From JAJEEA01 sp965243615 (GTDB taxonomy: Bacteria > Acidobacteriota > Vicinamibacteria > Vicinamibacterales > UBA8438), in contig CBDEVO010000003.1 in NCBI GenBank assembly GCA_965243615.1, positions 2,542,001 through 2,606,000 on the forward strand: a DNA stretch of 64,000 nucleotides, in the 5' to 3' direction. The notes beneath the pieces are model-generated. The model had not been told where the DNA came from. It did no database searches and saw nothing but the letters and a program-made list of their open reading frames with translations. Made by a program: the position numbers and the translations under genes. How positions within the stretch are numbered: the stretch's first letter is position 1; each line of letters begins with the position of its first letter. Below, piece after piece: positions 8,635 to 17,767 of this stretch.

Positions 8635-10974
8635 GTGAGCAACGAGTCGTCGACGCTGCCGCGCCTCGCCGCCCTCGCGCTGGCGGGGGTCTCGGGGACC
8701 TACGCGGTCGGCTTGATGCTGTCGCAGGCCTGGGAGCGCACCAGCTTCGCGTGGACGTTGCTCCCGGTCTGGATCAGCACGATTCCGCTCGTCTTCCTGC
8801 TCGTCGCCCTGACCGTTCTGTTCCAGCGCCTGCGCGACCGCAACGCCTGGGTGATGGCGTTCATGTTCTGCGGCTTCATGAGCCTGTTCGCTCCACAGGC
8901 GGCAGGCGGGTCGCCGGTCCTCCCCGGCTTCATGATGGCCTACCGCATGACGCTGCTCATGATGGCCCCGGGGCTGTTCGCCTTCTTCTTCCTCGTGTTC
9001 CCCGCCCGTTCGCGGCTCGACCAACGCGCTCCGCGGTTGAAGTGGCTCCTCGTCGGGCTCGGTGCGGTCCTGGTGCTGACCGCCGGTCCGTGGCGGCCGC
9101 TCCTCGGTCAGCCGTTCTCGAACAACCTCGCGGGTGAGACGATCCTGCCCGGCCCGATGGCCCTCTGGCGGGCCTACGGCGTGTTCGGCAACATCTTCGT
9201 GGGAATCGCCGTGGGCATCCTGGCCCTCGTCGGGCATGCGGTCGGCTCCCCGACCTCGGAGATCCGGCGCAAGGCGCGGGTCCTGGCGTGGGGCACGGTC
9301 GCGGGAATCGCTCCGGCGCTCTCGGTCGCGGTGGCCGAGCTCGCCGGCCCCGTGCCGGACTGGCTGGGCGCGGGCGCATTGCTCGCGCTGCCGCTGATGC
9401 CGCTTTCCTTCGCCTACGCCGTCGTCAGGCACCGCGTGATGGCGGTCCCGGTGCTGGTGCAGCGCGGCGCCCGCTACCTGCTGGTGCAGCGCGGGCTGGC
9501 CGTCGCCAGCGTGGCGTCGAGCCTCGTGGTGGCGGTGGTGCTGGCGATGCTCGCCCAGCGGTGGCTGCCGGCGGGGTCCGACGTGGGCCTGCCGGTCGCG
9601 GTCGTCGCGGCCGGGTTGCTCGGCGTCGGGGTGGCGCGGGCGGGGGCGCGGGTCGAGCGGCGCATCACCGACCGTATCGACCGGGCGTTCTTCCCCGAGC
9701 GGTACGAGGCGCGGCGGGCGCTGGAGGAGCTGGCCGACCGCACGCGGACCGCAGAGGATCGCCCGGCCCTCGCGTCGCTGCTCGAGGCCATGCTGCGCTC
9801 GGCGTTCCGGCCGGTGTCGCTGGCCGTCTATCTCGAGGACCCCGACGGCCGGCTGGCAGCCGCGGATCTGCCGGAAGGCCCCGGACTCCTCGCCCGCGAC
9901 GCCGGGGCCCTCGCGGAGCTGGCGAGCCGGGCCCGGCCAGCGGTCCTGCCCCCGCCGGGCGTCGACGACGCGGCCGACGAGCTGCACGGTCTGCTGGCGC
10001 CCTTGCAGCCGGAGTGCCTGGCCCCGATGGTCGACCGGAACGGACGCCTCGTCGGCGTCGTGGCCCTGGGTGGCCGGCAGTCGGAGGAGCCGTACTCGGG
10101 TGAGGACATCCGGCTGCTCACGGTGGTGTCGCTGCAGTCCGCCCTGACGGTCCAGACCATCTGCCTGAGCGAGGAGATGGCCGCCCGCATCGAGGCCGAG
10201 CGGCGGGCCGAGCACGAGGTGGAGATCGCCAAGGAGGTGCAGCGTCAACTGCTGCCCGCGGCCGCCCCCGCCCTGCCGGGGTTCGCGTGCGCGGGGGCGT
10301 GCATCCAGGCGAAGTCGGTAGGCGGCGACTACTACGACTTCATCGAGCTGGGGGGCGACCGCATCGCGTTCCTCCTCGCCGACGTCTCCGGCAAGGGCAT
10401 CGCGGCGGCGCTGCTCATGGCCAACCTGCAGGCGACGCTGCGCAGCCAGTACGCGGGCGGGGCGGACGACCCGGCCCGGCTGCTCGAGCGCGCGAACCGC
10501 CTGTTCTTCGCCTCGACCCCCGGCAACCGCTACGCGACCCTCTTCCTCGCCGAGTTCGACCGGGTCACCCGCGAGCTGCGCTATGTCAACTGCGGCCACG
10601 TGCCCCCGGTGCTCGCCCGCGCCGGCGGCGCCGTCGAGACGCTGGACGCCACCGGCACCGTGATCGGCCTCTTCGAGGACTGGTTCGGCGAGTCGGCGGT
10701 GACCGCGCTCGAGCCCGGCGACACGCTGGTCGTGTGCAGCGACGGGGTGACCGAGGCGCTGAGCGACGACGAGGAGGAGTACGGCGAGGACCGCTTCCGT
10801 GACGCCGTCGCCGGCCACCGCGGCCTCGCGGTGCCCGAGCTGCTGTCGGCTGTCCAGACCGACGTTCAGCGGTTCGCCGGCGCGGTGCAGAGCGACGATC
10901 TGACGCTGCTGGTGGCGCGCGCCACGGTGCCGACCGAGCCGGTCGTCGCCGGTGAGGCCGCGACAGATCCATAG
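8635..10974 (+). CDS. Membrane-anchored GAF + SpoIIE-type PP2C phosphatase (RsbU-like)
   Basis: A 779-residue signalling protein starting at GTG 8635, with AAGGAG 7 bases upstream; the frame stays open further upstream through AT-rich DNA that does not look coding. Roughly residues 1-340 form hydrophobic helices (LLPVWISTIPLVFLLVALTV, LMMAPGLFAFFFLVF, and others). RITDRIDRAFFPERYEARRA links to a GAF-like region (about 365-510). A helical linker (EAERRAEHEVEIAKEVQRQL) leads to the PP2C/SpoIIE catalytic domain, with VGGDYYDF, LLADVSGKGIAAALLMA, NCGHVPPVL and VVCSDGVTEA supplying the metal-binding aspartates. Such phosphatases act on anti-sigma-factor antagonists or similar phosphoproteins in response to a sensed signal. 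No anti-sigma or antagonist gene is adjacent, so the target is unknown. Confidence 0.88.
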   Translation: MSNESSTLPRLAALALAGVSGTYAVGLMLSQAWERTSFAWTLLPVWISTIPLVFLLVALTVLFQRLRDRNAWVMAFMFCGFMSLFAPQAAGGSPVLPGFMMAYRMTLLMMAPGLFAFFFLVFPARSRLDQRAPRLKWLLVGLGAVLVLTAGPWRPLLGQPFSNNLAGETILPGPMALWRAYGVFGNIFVGIAVGILALVGHAVGSPTSEIRRKARVLAWGTVAGIAPALSVAVAELAGPVPDWLGAGALLALPLMPLSFAYAVVRHRVMAVPVLVQRGARYLLVQRGLAVASVASSLVVAVVLAMLAQRWLPAGSDVGLPVAVVAAGLLGVGVARAGARVERRITDRIDRAFFPERYEARRALEELADRTRTAEDRPALASLLEAMLRSAFRPVSLAVYLEDPDGRLAAADLPEGPGLLARDAGALAELASRARPAVLPPPGVDDAADELHGLLAPLQPECLAPMVDRNGRLVGVVALGGRQSEEPYSGEDIRLLTVVSLQSALTVQTICLSEEMAARIEAERRAEHEVEIAKEVQRQLLPAAAPALPGFACAGACIQAKSVGGDYYDFIELGGDRIAFLLADVSGKGIAAALLMANLQATLRSQYAGGADDPARLLERANRLFFASTPGNRYATLFLAEFDRVTRELRYVNCGHVPPVLARAGGAVETLDATGTVIGLFEDWFGESAVTALEPGDTLVVCSDGVTEALSDDEEEYGEDRFRDAVAGHRGLAVPELLSAVQTDVQRFAGAVQSDDLTLLVARATVPTEPVVAGEAATDP

Positions 10975-11125
10975 CGGACTGCAAGTCCATAAGCGGACTG
11001 CACGCGGTTCCGCCAACTGCTCCGGGCAGTCGCCCGGGAAGCGTAGCGAACCCTCCCACGGCGCCGCCCATCGCCTCCAGGCCGCCGAGCTCGCAGCACT
11101 CGGCCGGCCGGTTCGGGAGGCCCGC

Positions 11126-11212
11126 TCACCTGCAGGCCGCGCAGCGACCGAAGAGAATCAGCTCGTGGCCGTCGTGTGCGTGCAGGATGAAGGCGTCCGG
11201 TGACCCAACCAT
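11126..11212 (-). pseudogene. C-terminal scrap of a Fur-family regulator
   Basis: The frame ending at 11126 reads AHDGHELILFGRCAACR and stop, which resembles the extreme C-terminus of Fur/Zur proteins (HELxLxGxCxxCR). No N-terminal HTH domain is seen upstream, where the merC-like gene begins 50 bases away. The proximity of a Fur-like box and a metal-handling gene supports a former merC-fur arrangement with most of fur deleted. The match is short, so chance is not excluded. Confidence 0.35.
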
Positions 11213-11262
11213 GACGACCGGGGCCCGAGCGACTGTTCGAACGACCGGCGGGCCGAGCGTCG

Positions 11263-11691
11263 TCAACCGGCTAGATCCGCGGGCTCCTCGTCGGCGCACA
11301 CCGGGCACGCGCCGGCCTGGCAGACACGGGCGCTCTGCAGCAGAGCGCCTGCGAGGATCAGGCTGCCGGCGGCCGACGTCATGGTCTCGGGCAGCGGCTC
11401 GAGGCGGCCGGCGAGGGAGGCCGACCAGACCGCGGCCCCCCCTGCAAAGGTGAGGAGCACGGCCGTGTTCCTGCGGGCCGGGCCCAGGGCAAGCATCAAC
11501 GCGCCGAGAAAGACGGTCCCGAACCAAACGGCTCGCTCGACGCCCTCGGAGAGCGCGAGCGCGGGTGACACCGCGACCAGGAACGGCGTGAGCGCGCAGT
11601 GAAGGGCGCACCAAGCCGCAGCGCACGCCGCCAGTCGCGATCCCGATGCCAGGTACGCGCTCGATGGGAGGGTTGCGAGAGAGTTTTTCAT
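11263..11691 (-). CDS. MerC-like membrane protein
   Basis: A 142-residue membrane protein with four hydrophobic segments. CAAAWCALHCALTPFL near residue 23 matches the MerC family cysteine motif, and LAFAGG-like and TMTSAAGSLILAGALL segments follow. The C-terminus CQAGACPVCADEEP adds a cysteine cluster. MerC proteins move mercuric or other thiophilic metal ions, but chromosomal relatives without merA often belong to iron or zinc regulons. Here no mercury operon is present; a Fur-like dyad lies 54 bases upstream of the ATG and a possible Fur remnant lies downstream, so an iron- or zinc-linked role is more likely than mercury detoxification. Confidence 0.75.
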   Translation of the reverse strand: MKNSLATLPSSAYLASGSRLAACAAAWCALHCALTPFLVAVSPALALSEGVERAVWFGTVFLGALMLALGPARRNTAVLLTFAGGAAVWSASLAGRLEPLPETMTSAAGSLILAGALLQSARVCQAGACPVCADEEPADLAG

Positions 11692-11744
11692 GGCGTTGCG
11701 TCGACGTTGGCAGTGCCGAGTCAGGATATGGCACCCGAACCAAA

Positions 11745-11760
11745 TGATAATCGATTCTCA
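11745..11760. promoter_or_regulatory. Fur-like inverted repeat upstream of the merC-like gene
   Basis: TGATAATCGATTCTCA is an imperfect dyad (TGATAAT, two bases, ATTCTCA, whose complement is TGAGAAT). It resembles Fur-family operators, though the spacer is one base longer than the classical 7-1-7 layout. It lies in an otherwise GC-rich intergenic region 54 bases before the merC-like ATG. Confidence 0.45.
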
Positions 11761-11968
11761 CGTCTGTGTCACGGCGGCCGCCCACGGCTCTCGTCGGCGG
11801 GGTGGTGCTGGGCCGGCAGTCGGGGAGCCCCGGTCGGGCGTCCGGGCGCGGACGACACGAGTCGGCATGGCCGCGCCGGCCGCGCAAGCGCACCGGCCGG
11901 GCCCCATGGCCCGCACCCGGTTCCGCGCGCCCCGGCGATGACCCGCAGCGGCCCGGGAGCGCGTCGAC

Positions 11969-11974
11969 TATAGT
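11969..11974 (+). promoter_or_regulatory. Candidate -10 element (TATAGT) for PQQ dehydrogenase 2
   Basis: TATAGT stands in GC-rich DNA 30 bases before the start codon at 12005. The same hexamer followed by GG occurs upstream of PQQ dehydrogenase 3 (47467-47472). No clear -35 partner is visible. The repeat of the same hexamer before two homologous genes supports, but does not prove, promoter function. Confidence 0.35.
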
Positions 11975-12004
11975 GGGGTGAACGGAACACTGGGGAGGCC
12001 GCCG

Positions 12005-13705
12005 ATGACCGCACCGATTCGACCGGCTCGGAGCTCGTTCACCGTACGGACTGCACGCGCCGCGGGAGCCACGCTCCTGGTGCTGCTCGCCGCCGCGGCC
12101 GGCGCCCAGGAGCGGGCGTTTACGCCGGTCACCGACGCCATGCTGCAGGATCCCGACCCCGCCGACTGGCTGAGCTGGCGGCGCACCCTCGACGGCCAGG
12201 GTTACAGCCCGCTGGACCAGATCGACCGCGGCAACGTCGGTCAGCTCCAGCTCGTGTGGGGGTGGCCGCTCGCGCCGGGCCTGGTACAGTCGGCGCCCCT
12301 CGTGCACGACGGCATCATGTTCGTCCCCAGCCCCCGCGTCGTGCAGGCGGTGGACGCGGTGACCGGCGACCGACTCTGGGAGTACCGGCGCGACTTCGAG
12401 GCGTCGGACGCGCTCGAGGCGGTGGGGGCGGGCATGCGCACCCGGTCGATCGCCATCTACGGCGACAGGATCTACGTCAACACCTCCGACGCCCACATCG
12501 TCGCCCTCGACGCGCGGACCGGCGAGGTGGCGTGGGACCACACCGTCGCCGACTTCCGGCTCGGCTACCGCTACACGAGCGGGCCCATCGTGGTGAACGG
12601 CCTCATCGTGTCCGGCATGACCGGTTGCCAGAACTACAAGAACGACGTCTGCTTCATCTCCGCCCACGACCCCGAGACGGGCGAGCAGGCGTGGCGCACG
12701 TCGACCATCGCGCGCCCCGGTGAGCCCGGCGGCGACACCTGGGGCGACCTGCCCCTGACGTTCCGGGCCGGCGCCGACTCGTGGATTCCCGGCGCCTACG
12801 ACCCCGAGACCAACCTCACCTACTGGTCGACCTCGCAGGCCAAGCCGTGGGCCCGGGTGTCGCGCAAGACCGACGGCGACGCCCTCTACACGAACAGCGT
12901 GCTCGCGCTCGACCCCGCGACGGGCGAGCTGCAGTGGTACTTCCAGTTCGTGCCGGGCGAGACCCACGACCTCGACGACGTGTTCGAGAGCGTGCTCATC
13001 GACCACCGGGGCCGGCGGTCGCTCTTCAAGATGGGCAAGCACGGCATCCTGTGGGAGCTCGACCGCGCGACCGGCGCGTTCGTGGCCGCCCACGACCTCG
13101 GCTACCAGAACGTCCTCGACGTCGACCCCGCGACCGGCGAGGTGACCTACCGGCCCGGGATGATCCCCGTCGCGGGCGTCGAGCTCGACTTCTGCCCCGA
13201 CTTCGGCGGCGTCCGCAACTGGCGGGCGAGCGCCTACCACCCCGGGACGCAGCTCCTCTACATCCCCATCCACCCGACGTGCGTGCGGGGCATGTTCACC
13301 GAGCTGGAGCAGGTGGAGGGGAACGACTACTACGCCGACCGCGGCTGGTTCTCGCGGGGCAGCCGCGTGCACCCCGACAGCGGCGAGCACGCCGGCCACC
13401 TCATCGCCATGGACATCGACACCGGCGAGATCCGCTGGCGCCACTCGACGGCCACGCGGCCGGGGTCGGCGGCCCTGACCACCGCGGGCGGCCTGGTCGT
13501 GTCGTCCGACACCGACCGCAACCTGTTCATCCACGACGCCGAGAACGGCGATGTCCTGTTCCGCACCCGCCTGCCGGGTTCGGTGCAGGGCTTCCCGATC
13601 ACCTACGCGGTCGACGGGCGGCAGTACCTGGCGGCGCCGGTGGGCGGCGGCCGGACCAACGCGGTGTACGTCTTCGCGTTGCCCGAGGAGGTTTCCGCGC
13701 AGTAG
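12005..13705 (+). CDS. PQQ-dependent (quinoprotein) dehydrogenase, periplasmic, copy 2
   Basis: A 566-residue quinoprotein. GGGGAGG ends 6 bases before the ATG at 12005, which I prefer to a GTG nine codons earlier. A signal peptide (GATLLVLLAAAAGAQ) precedes TDAMLQDPDPADWLSWRRTL. Propeller motifs include DARTGEVAWDH, DPETGEQAWRTS and DPATGELQWYFQ; GMTGCQNYKNDVC gives the cysteine pair; ETHDLDDVFESVLIDH occupies the catalytic Asp region. There is no haem domain. It is very close in sequence to copy 3 at 47554 (same blocks ARPGEPGGDTWGDLPL, GADSWIPG, STSQAKPWA), so these two arose by a more recent duplication than copy 1. The substrate is unknown; the electron acceptor must be a separate cytochrome or quinone. 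Confidence 0.9.
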   Translation: MTAPIRPARSSFTVRTARAAGATLLVLLAAAAGAQERAFTPVTDAMLQDPDPADWLSWRRTLDGQGYSPLDQIDRGNVGQLQLVWGWPLAPGLVQSAPLVHDGIMFVPSPRVVQAVDAVTGDRLWEYRRDFEASDALEAVGAGMRTRSIAIYGDRIYVNTSDAHIVALDARTGEVAWDHTVADFRLGYRYTSGPIVVNGLIVSGMTGCQNYKNDVCFISAHDPETGEQAWRTSTIARPGEPGGDTWGDLPLTFRAGADSWIPGAYDPETNLTYWSTSQAKPWARVSRKTDGDALYTNSVLALDPATGELQWYFQFVPGETHDLDDVFESVLIDHRGRRSLFKMGKHGILWELDRATGAFVAAHDLGYQNVLDVDPATGEVTYRPGMIPVAGVELDFCPDFGGVRNWRASAYHPGTQLLYIPIHPTCVRGMFTELEQVEGNDYYADRGWFSRGSRVHPDSGEHAGHLIAMDIDTGEIRWRHSTATRPGSAALTTAGGLVVSSDTDRNLFIHDAENGDVLFRTRLPGSVQGFPITYAVDGRQYLAAPVGGGRTNAVYVFALPEEVSAQ

Positions 13706-13853
13706 AGGGAAGTGGGCGGCAGCGGGCCGGCCAGTGGGAGCCGCAAGGCGTACCCGGCCGCCGCGCCGCGGTAGCCGGCATGATCCCCCGCCCTGACCGG
13801 ACCGCCGCGCGGACGACACTCGTCTTCGCGCCGTTCGTCCGCACATCCGCCTC

Positions 13854-14867
13854 ATGACCCCTCGTGTTTCCTACACCGCGGCCGCCTGGGCGACGCTCGT
13901 CTTCACGCTGTTCGTGGTCCTGTGGGGCGGCTTCGTCAGCGCCAGCGGCGCGGGCGACGGCTGCGGCGACGACTGGCCGCTGTGCGGCGAGCTGCTCTCG
14001 CCGTCGGCGGGGGCGACCGCGGCCGACACCCTGGTCGAGTTCACCCATCGCGCGACGAGCGGGCTCGCCCTGCTCGCCGTCGCGGGCCTCGCCGTCTGGT
14101 CGCGCCGCCGGTTTCCGTCCGGCCACCGCGCCCGCTACTGGGCCGCCCTGTCCCTCGCGTTCATGGTCGTCGAGTCGCTCATCGGGGCCGCCCTCGTCAT
14201 CTTCCAGTGGGTCGACATGAACGTCTCGCTGGCCCGCGCCCTCGTCCAGCCGGTCCACCTCGCCAACACCTACTTCCTCATGGGAGCGCTCGCGTGCGCG
14301 GCGTGGTGGTCCGGTCCCCGGCGGCCGGCCGCGGCCCTCGACCCGGGCCGCCCCGACCGGCTCGTGGCCGCCGCTCTCGGCGGGCTCATCGTCGTCAGCG
14401 CCTTCGGCACCGCCGCGTCCCTGGCCTCGACGGTCTTCCCGTCCGAGTCGTTCCTCGACGGGCTCCGCAGCGATTTCGCGGGAGGCGCCCACTACCTGAT
14501 CCGCCTCCGGGTCTGGCACCCCGTCGCGGTCATCGCCTTCGGCGGCTATCTCGTCTGGCTGGGGCGGCGGCTTGCGGCGTCGCGGCGGGACGGCCTGCCG
14601 GCCCCGTTCCGGCCGGTCGCGGCGATCTTTGCTGCCGAGATCACCGTCGGGGTCCTCGATGCGCTCCTGTTGGCTCCCATCGCGCTGCAGATGGCCCACC
14701 TGTTCCTTGCGCACGCCCTTTGGCTCGGCTTGATGGCCCTCTGGCTCCACCTCCGATCCGAGTCGGCCGCGAGCGTCAGGCGCGCGGACGCGACCATCGA
14801 GGCGTTGCGTCAACATCTGTTCACGGGCGGACGCCGATTCACCAGGGACGAGATGAACGCGCGTTGA
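13854..14867 (+). CDS. COX15/CtaA family heme A synthase-like protein
   Basis: A 337-residue integral membrane protein with eight predicted helices. Conserved positions of the COX15/CtaA family are visible: GCGDDWPLCGE in the first periplasmic loop, EFTHRATSG (Glu and His of the first haem site), QPVHLANTYFLMG, RVWHPVAV and QMAHLFLAHALW, giving the four haem-ligand histidines. These enzymes oxidise the C8 methyl of haem O to make haem A for cytochrome aa3-type oxidases. No ctaB or oxidase subunit genes are adjacent. The start ATG at 13854 lacks a strong ribosome site. Family assignment is firm; exact activity is inferred. Confidence 0.85.
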   Translation: MTPRVSYTAAAWATLVFTLFVVLWGGFVSASGAGDGCGDDWPLCGELLSPSAGATAADTLVEFTHRATSGLALLAVAGLAVWSRRRFPSGHRARYWAALSLAFMVVESLIGAALVIFQWVDMNVSLARALVQPVHLANTYFLMGALACAAWWSGPRRPAAALDPGRPDRLVAAALGGLIVVSAFGTAASLASTVFPSESFLDGLRSDFAGGAHYLIRLRVWHPVAVIAFGGYLVWLGRRLAASRRDGLPAPFRPVAAIFAAEITVGVLDALLLAPIALQMAHLFLAHALWLGLMALWLHLRSESAASVRRADATIEALRQHLFTGGRRFTRDEMNAR

Positions 14868-14888
14868 CGCCGGCCTGGAGACCCTGCC

Positions 14889-16319
14889 CTACAGAAAACC
14901 CACCAGCGACCCCAGTGAGACCATCAGGATCGTGATCAGCACCACCCAGACCGCCGACAGCAGCGTGCCCGGCGCGAGCATGTCGAGCATGCGGTAGTAG
15001 CCCTTGGTGTAGGTGACGAGGGGCACCGCGTCGAGGGGCAGCAGGAACGCGCACGAAGCGGTGAACGCCACCGGCAGCGCGTAGAGGGCGGGGTTCTGCC
15101 CGGTCGACAGGGCGAGCAGGGCCAGGGGCGGAATCAGCACCGTGTTGATGACGGGGCCGATGGGCAGCGCGAGGTGGATCACCACGGTGAATGCGCTCAC
15201 GAGTGCGACGATGCCCAGCGGGCCCCAGTCCTCCATGCCCCCGAGCGAGCCGTCGACGAGCCACTGCGCGAGGCCGGTCTCGACCGAGGCGGCCCCGAGG
15301 GCGGTGACGCCGCCCACCATCAGCAGCGCCTCCCAGCCGATGCCGCGCTCGACCTCCTTCCAGGTGAAGATGCGCATGCCGGGCAGGAACATGACGACGG
15401 CCCCCAGGATGCTCACCATCACCACGTTCAGGGCGGGGAACCAGGTGCTGAGGATCCACAGCACGATCATGGTGCCGAGGACGACGAGGACCCGCCACTC
15501 GCGGCCGCTCACTGCGCCGAGGGTGGTCCGTTCGGCCGCGACGTCGCCGACGGCGGTGACGTGGTCCATCTCGGGCGGGTAGAAGCGCAGCAGGATGACG
15601 GTGGCGACGGGCAACAGCACCACGACCATCGGGACCCCGATGACCATCCAGTCGAGGAAGCGCACGGTGACGCCGCCGTACTCCTGGATGAAGAAGATGC
15701 CGAGGATGTTGATGGAGCTGCCGGCCGGCGTCGCCACCCCGCCGATGAGGGCCGCGAAGGGGACCCCGATCATCACGACCTTCGCGAACGAAGACCGGCC
15801 CGGGGTCAGCCCCATCTTGTCGAAGAGGCCGACGGCGAGGGCCATGAAGATGGCGGTCGCGGGCACGTCGGACATGATGGTGGACACGAGGCACGTGCCG
15901 ACCATGAACACCCAGACCACGCGTCGGCTGTCGGTGCCCGCCTTCGAGAGCAGCCACAGCGAGAAGCGGCGGTCGAGCCCCGAGCTGATGAACGCCTGGG
16001 CGACGACGAACATGGCGAGGACGAAGAAGAAGACGGGGCTGATGAACGTGCGGAACGCGGTGGGGAGGTCGGCCACCCCGAAGATCGGCAGCAGCACCAC
16101 CGCGAGGAGCGCCGTCATCCCCACCGGCAGGGCCTCGGTCACCCACAGCACGAGCACCACCACGAAGATGGCGGCCATCCGCTGGCCCTCGGGCGGCAGC
16201 GCCTCGGGGCCCGGCAGGCCGAGGACCACGAGGGCGAGCACCGCCGCCGCTACCACCCCCGCGAGGGCCTGGGTCGTGGGGGCGGGAGGCTCGTTCACGG
16301 TCGGGGCGGTGGCCTGCAT
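14889..16319 (-). CDS. SLC13/DASS-family anion permease
   Basis: A 476-residue protein with about twelve hydrophobic segments, starting at ATG 16319. LWVTEALPVGMTALLAVVLL is a family landmark. The two halves carry the anion/sodium motifs: IMSDVPATAIFMAL followed by GVATPAGSSINILG in the first half, and ALPIGPVINTVLIPP in the second, corresponding to the SNT-type clamshell elements. DASS transporters import dicarboxylates or sulfate with sodium, in the inner membrane. The residues visible do not decide between the two. It is convergent with the heme A synthase-like gene and divergent from the OsmC-like gene, so it is probably monocistronic. Confidence 0.88.
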   Translation of the reverse strand: MQATAPTVNEPPAPTTQALAGVVAAAVLALVVLGLPGPEALPPEGQRMAAIFVVVLVLWVTEALPVGMTALLAVVLLPIFGVADLPTAFRTFISPVFFFVLAMFVVAQAFISSGLDRRFSLWLLSKAGTDSRRVVWVFMVGTCLVSTIMSDVPATAIFMALAVGLFDKMGLTPGRSSFAKVVMIGVPFAALIGGVATPAGSSINILGIFFIQEYGGVTVRFLDWMVIGVPMVVVLLPVATVILLRFYPPEMDHVTAVGDVAAERTTLGAVSGREWRVLVVLGTMIVLWILSTWFPALNVVMVSILGAVVMFLPGMRIFTWKEVERGIGWEALLMVGGVTALGAASVETGLAQWLVDGSLGGMEDWGPLGIVALVSAFTVVIHLALPIGPVINTVLIPPLALLALSTGQNPALYALPVAFTASCAFLLPLDAVPLVTYTKGYYRMLDMLAPGTLLSAVWVVLITILMVSLGSLVGFL

Positions 16320-16431
16320 CTGATCTCCTCGGGTGCGGTCCGTCGACGACGCCCGGCGGGCCGCGGCGCGGACCGGGAGCGCCGCGCCAGTGTGTCACAA
16401 TGGCCGCCCCGACTCCACCGGTCGACAGGAC

Positions 16432-17703
16432 ATGGTCACCCAACGTCCCGGTTCCGCCGCCGCCGGCGCCGAGAACATCCTCGGCGGCGACCCGCGGCCC
16501 GTCTTCTTCGCGGTTGACCGGCCCGACGCGCTCGGGCTGGACGGGCCGCCGCCCGGTGACGGCGAGAGGGTCCGAGTCTGGGCGCGGTCGCTTTCCGGCA
16601 TGCAGAAGGAGGCCGTCGTTCGCTCCACCGCCGGCGGCGTGTGGCGGCTCGCCAGCGACGAGGGGCCGTACCTCGACGGCTTCGACGCCGCGCCGTGCCC
16701 CCTCGGGTTCATGACCGCGGGCATGGTGTCGTCCTGGATGAACGCGGTGCTCGACGCGGCGCGGACACGCGGCGTGACCGTCCGCGACCTCGTCCTGGTG
16801 CAGGATAACCGCTACACCATGGAAGGCTCGGCCCTGAACGGCACGATGACCGGTGGCGCCCTGCCGGTCGAGCTCGAGGTGCGCGTCGACGCCGACGCCG
16901 GCGATGAAGCGGTGCGCGAGCTGGTGGCCGCGGCGGTTCGCGGAGCCTCCGTTTACGACGTGCTGCGCCGGCCGCACGTGTCGCGGTTCACCCTGGCCGT
17001 GAATGGCGCCGAGGCGCCGGTAGGCCGGGCCGCGCGGCTGGACGGCGGTCGCGCGGCCGACCCCGCCGCGGCGTTCCCACGGGTGGTGTCGGCCGACCCC
17101 GCCGGGGTGCCGGTCGGGCGCGTCGAGGCGGTGAAGCCGGTGGCCGGCGTGGCCGGCGGAGCCGGCACGAGCCTGCGGGCCGAGCAGCGCCGACAGCTCC
17201 ATCTGCGGGCCGTCTGCCGCCGGCGTCCCGACGGCGTGAAGGAGATCGAGCAGCAGCTCCACGCTCCCCTGGGGTCGACGTTCCGGTTCCTGTCGGACGA
17301 GCTGCCGGAGCAGGGCGGCCGGGCCGCCGCGCCCTCCGCGGCAAGCTACATGGCGGCCGGCGTCGCCTTCTGCTTCATGACCCAGCTCGGGCGCTACGCG
17401 GCCATCCTCGGGAAGGACCTGCACGGCTACCGCATCGTGCAGGACACCCGCTTTCCCGGCCGTGTCGTCCCCCGCGCGGCTGCTTCGAGCGCCGCGGCGG
17501 CGCCGTCCGTCCCGGGCGCGGCACCCGGCGCAGGGGCGGCCCTCGTGGGCGCCACGGGCGCGGTCGAGACCCACGTCCACCTCGACACCCGCGAGGGGGT
17601 GGACTTCGCGCGCCGGTGCCTGGACATGGGCGAGCAGACGTGCTTCCTGCACGCGCTCTACCGGACGCCCCACGAGCCCGTCGTCATTGCGACCCGGATG
17701 TAA
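16432..17703 (+). CDS. OsmC-like protein, probably double-domain
   Basis: A 423-residue protein. The first half has the OsmC core with a reactive cysteine in FDAAPCPLGFMTAGMVSSWM; the second half repeats the layout with SYMAAGVAFCFMTQLGRYA and ends with a second typical motif, CLDMGEQTCFLHALYR. An Ala/Pro-rich linker lies near residue 350. OsmC/Ohr proteins reduce organic hydroperoxides with paired cysteines; whether both halves are active here is unclear because the first half lacks an evident second cysteine of the pair. The ATG at 16432 is chosen; upstream GTG starts exist. It is divergent from the SLC13 gene. Confidence 0.7.
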   Translation: MVTQRPGSAAAGAENILGGDPRPVFFAVDRPDALGLDGPPPGDGERVRVWARSLSGMQKEAVVRSTAGGVWRLASDEGPYLDGFDAAPCPLGFMTAGMVSSWMNAVLDAARTRGVTVRDLVLVQDNRYTMEGSALNGTMTGGALPVELEVRVDADAGDEAVRELVAAAVRGASVYDVLRRPHVSRFTLAVNGAEAPVGRAARLDGGRAADPAAAFPRVVSADPAGVPVGRVEAVKPVAGVAGGAGTSLRAEQRRQLHLRAVCRRRPDGVKEIEQQLHAPLGSTFRFLSDELPEQGGRAAAPSAASYMAAGVAFCFMTQLGRYAAILGKDLHGYRIVQDTRFPGRVVPRAAASSAAAAPSVPGAAPGAGAALVGATGAVETHVHLDTREGVDFARRCLDMGEQTCFLHALYRTPHEPVVIATRM

Positions 17704-17767
17704 CATGGTGTGAAGCGGCGGTGCGTCCGGCGCGAGTCGGCCGGCGCAGGGAGCCGCCGTCCGATCT

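Noticed and set aside
8389..11016. An 875-codon antisense frame over the phosphatase gene
   Set aside because: A high-GC shadow rich in Arg, Gln and His, without domains or a ribosome site.
11126..13855. A 909-codon open frame on the minus strand across PQQ dehydrogenase 2
   Set aside because: It mirrors the codon bias of the real plus-strand gene and shows only low-complexity Arg/Pro/Val sequence. Only its last residues, past the merC-like gene, have a possible Fur-like meaning, listed separately.
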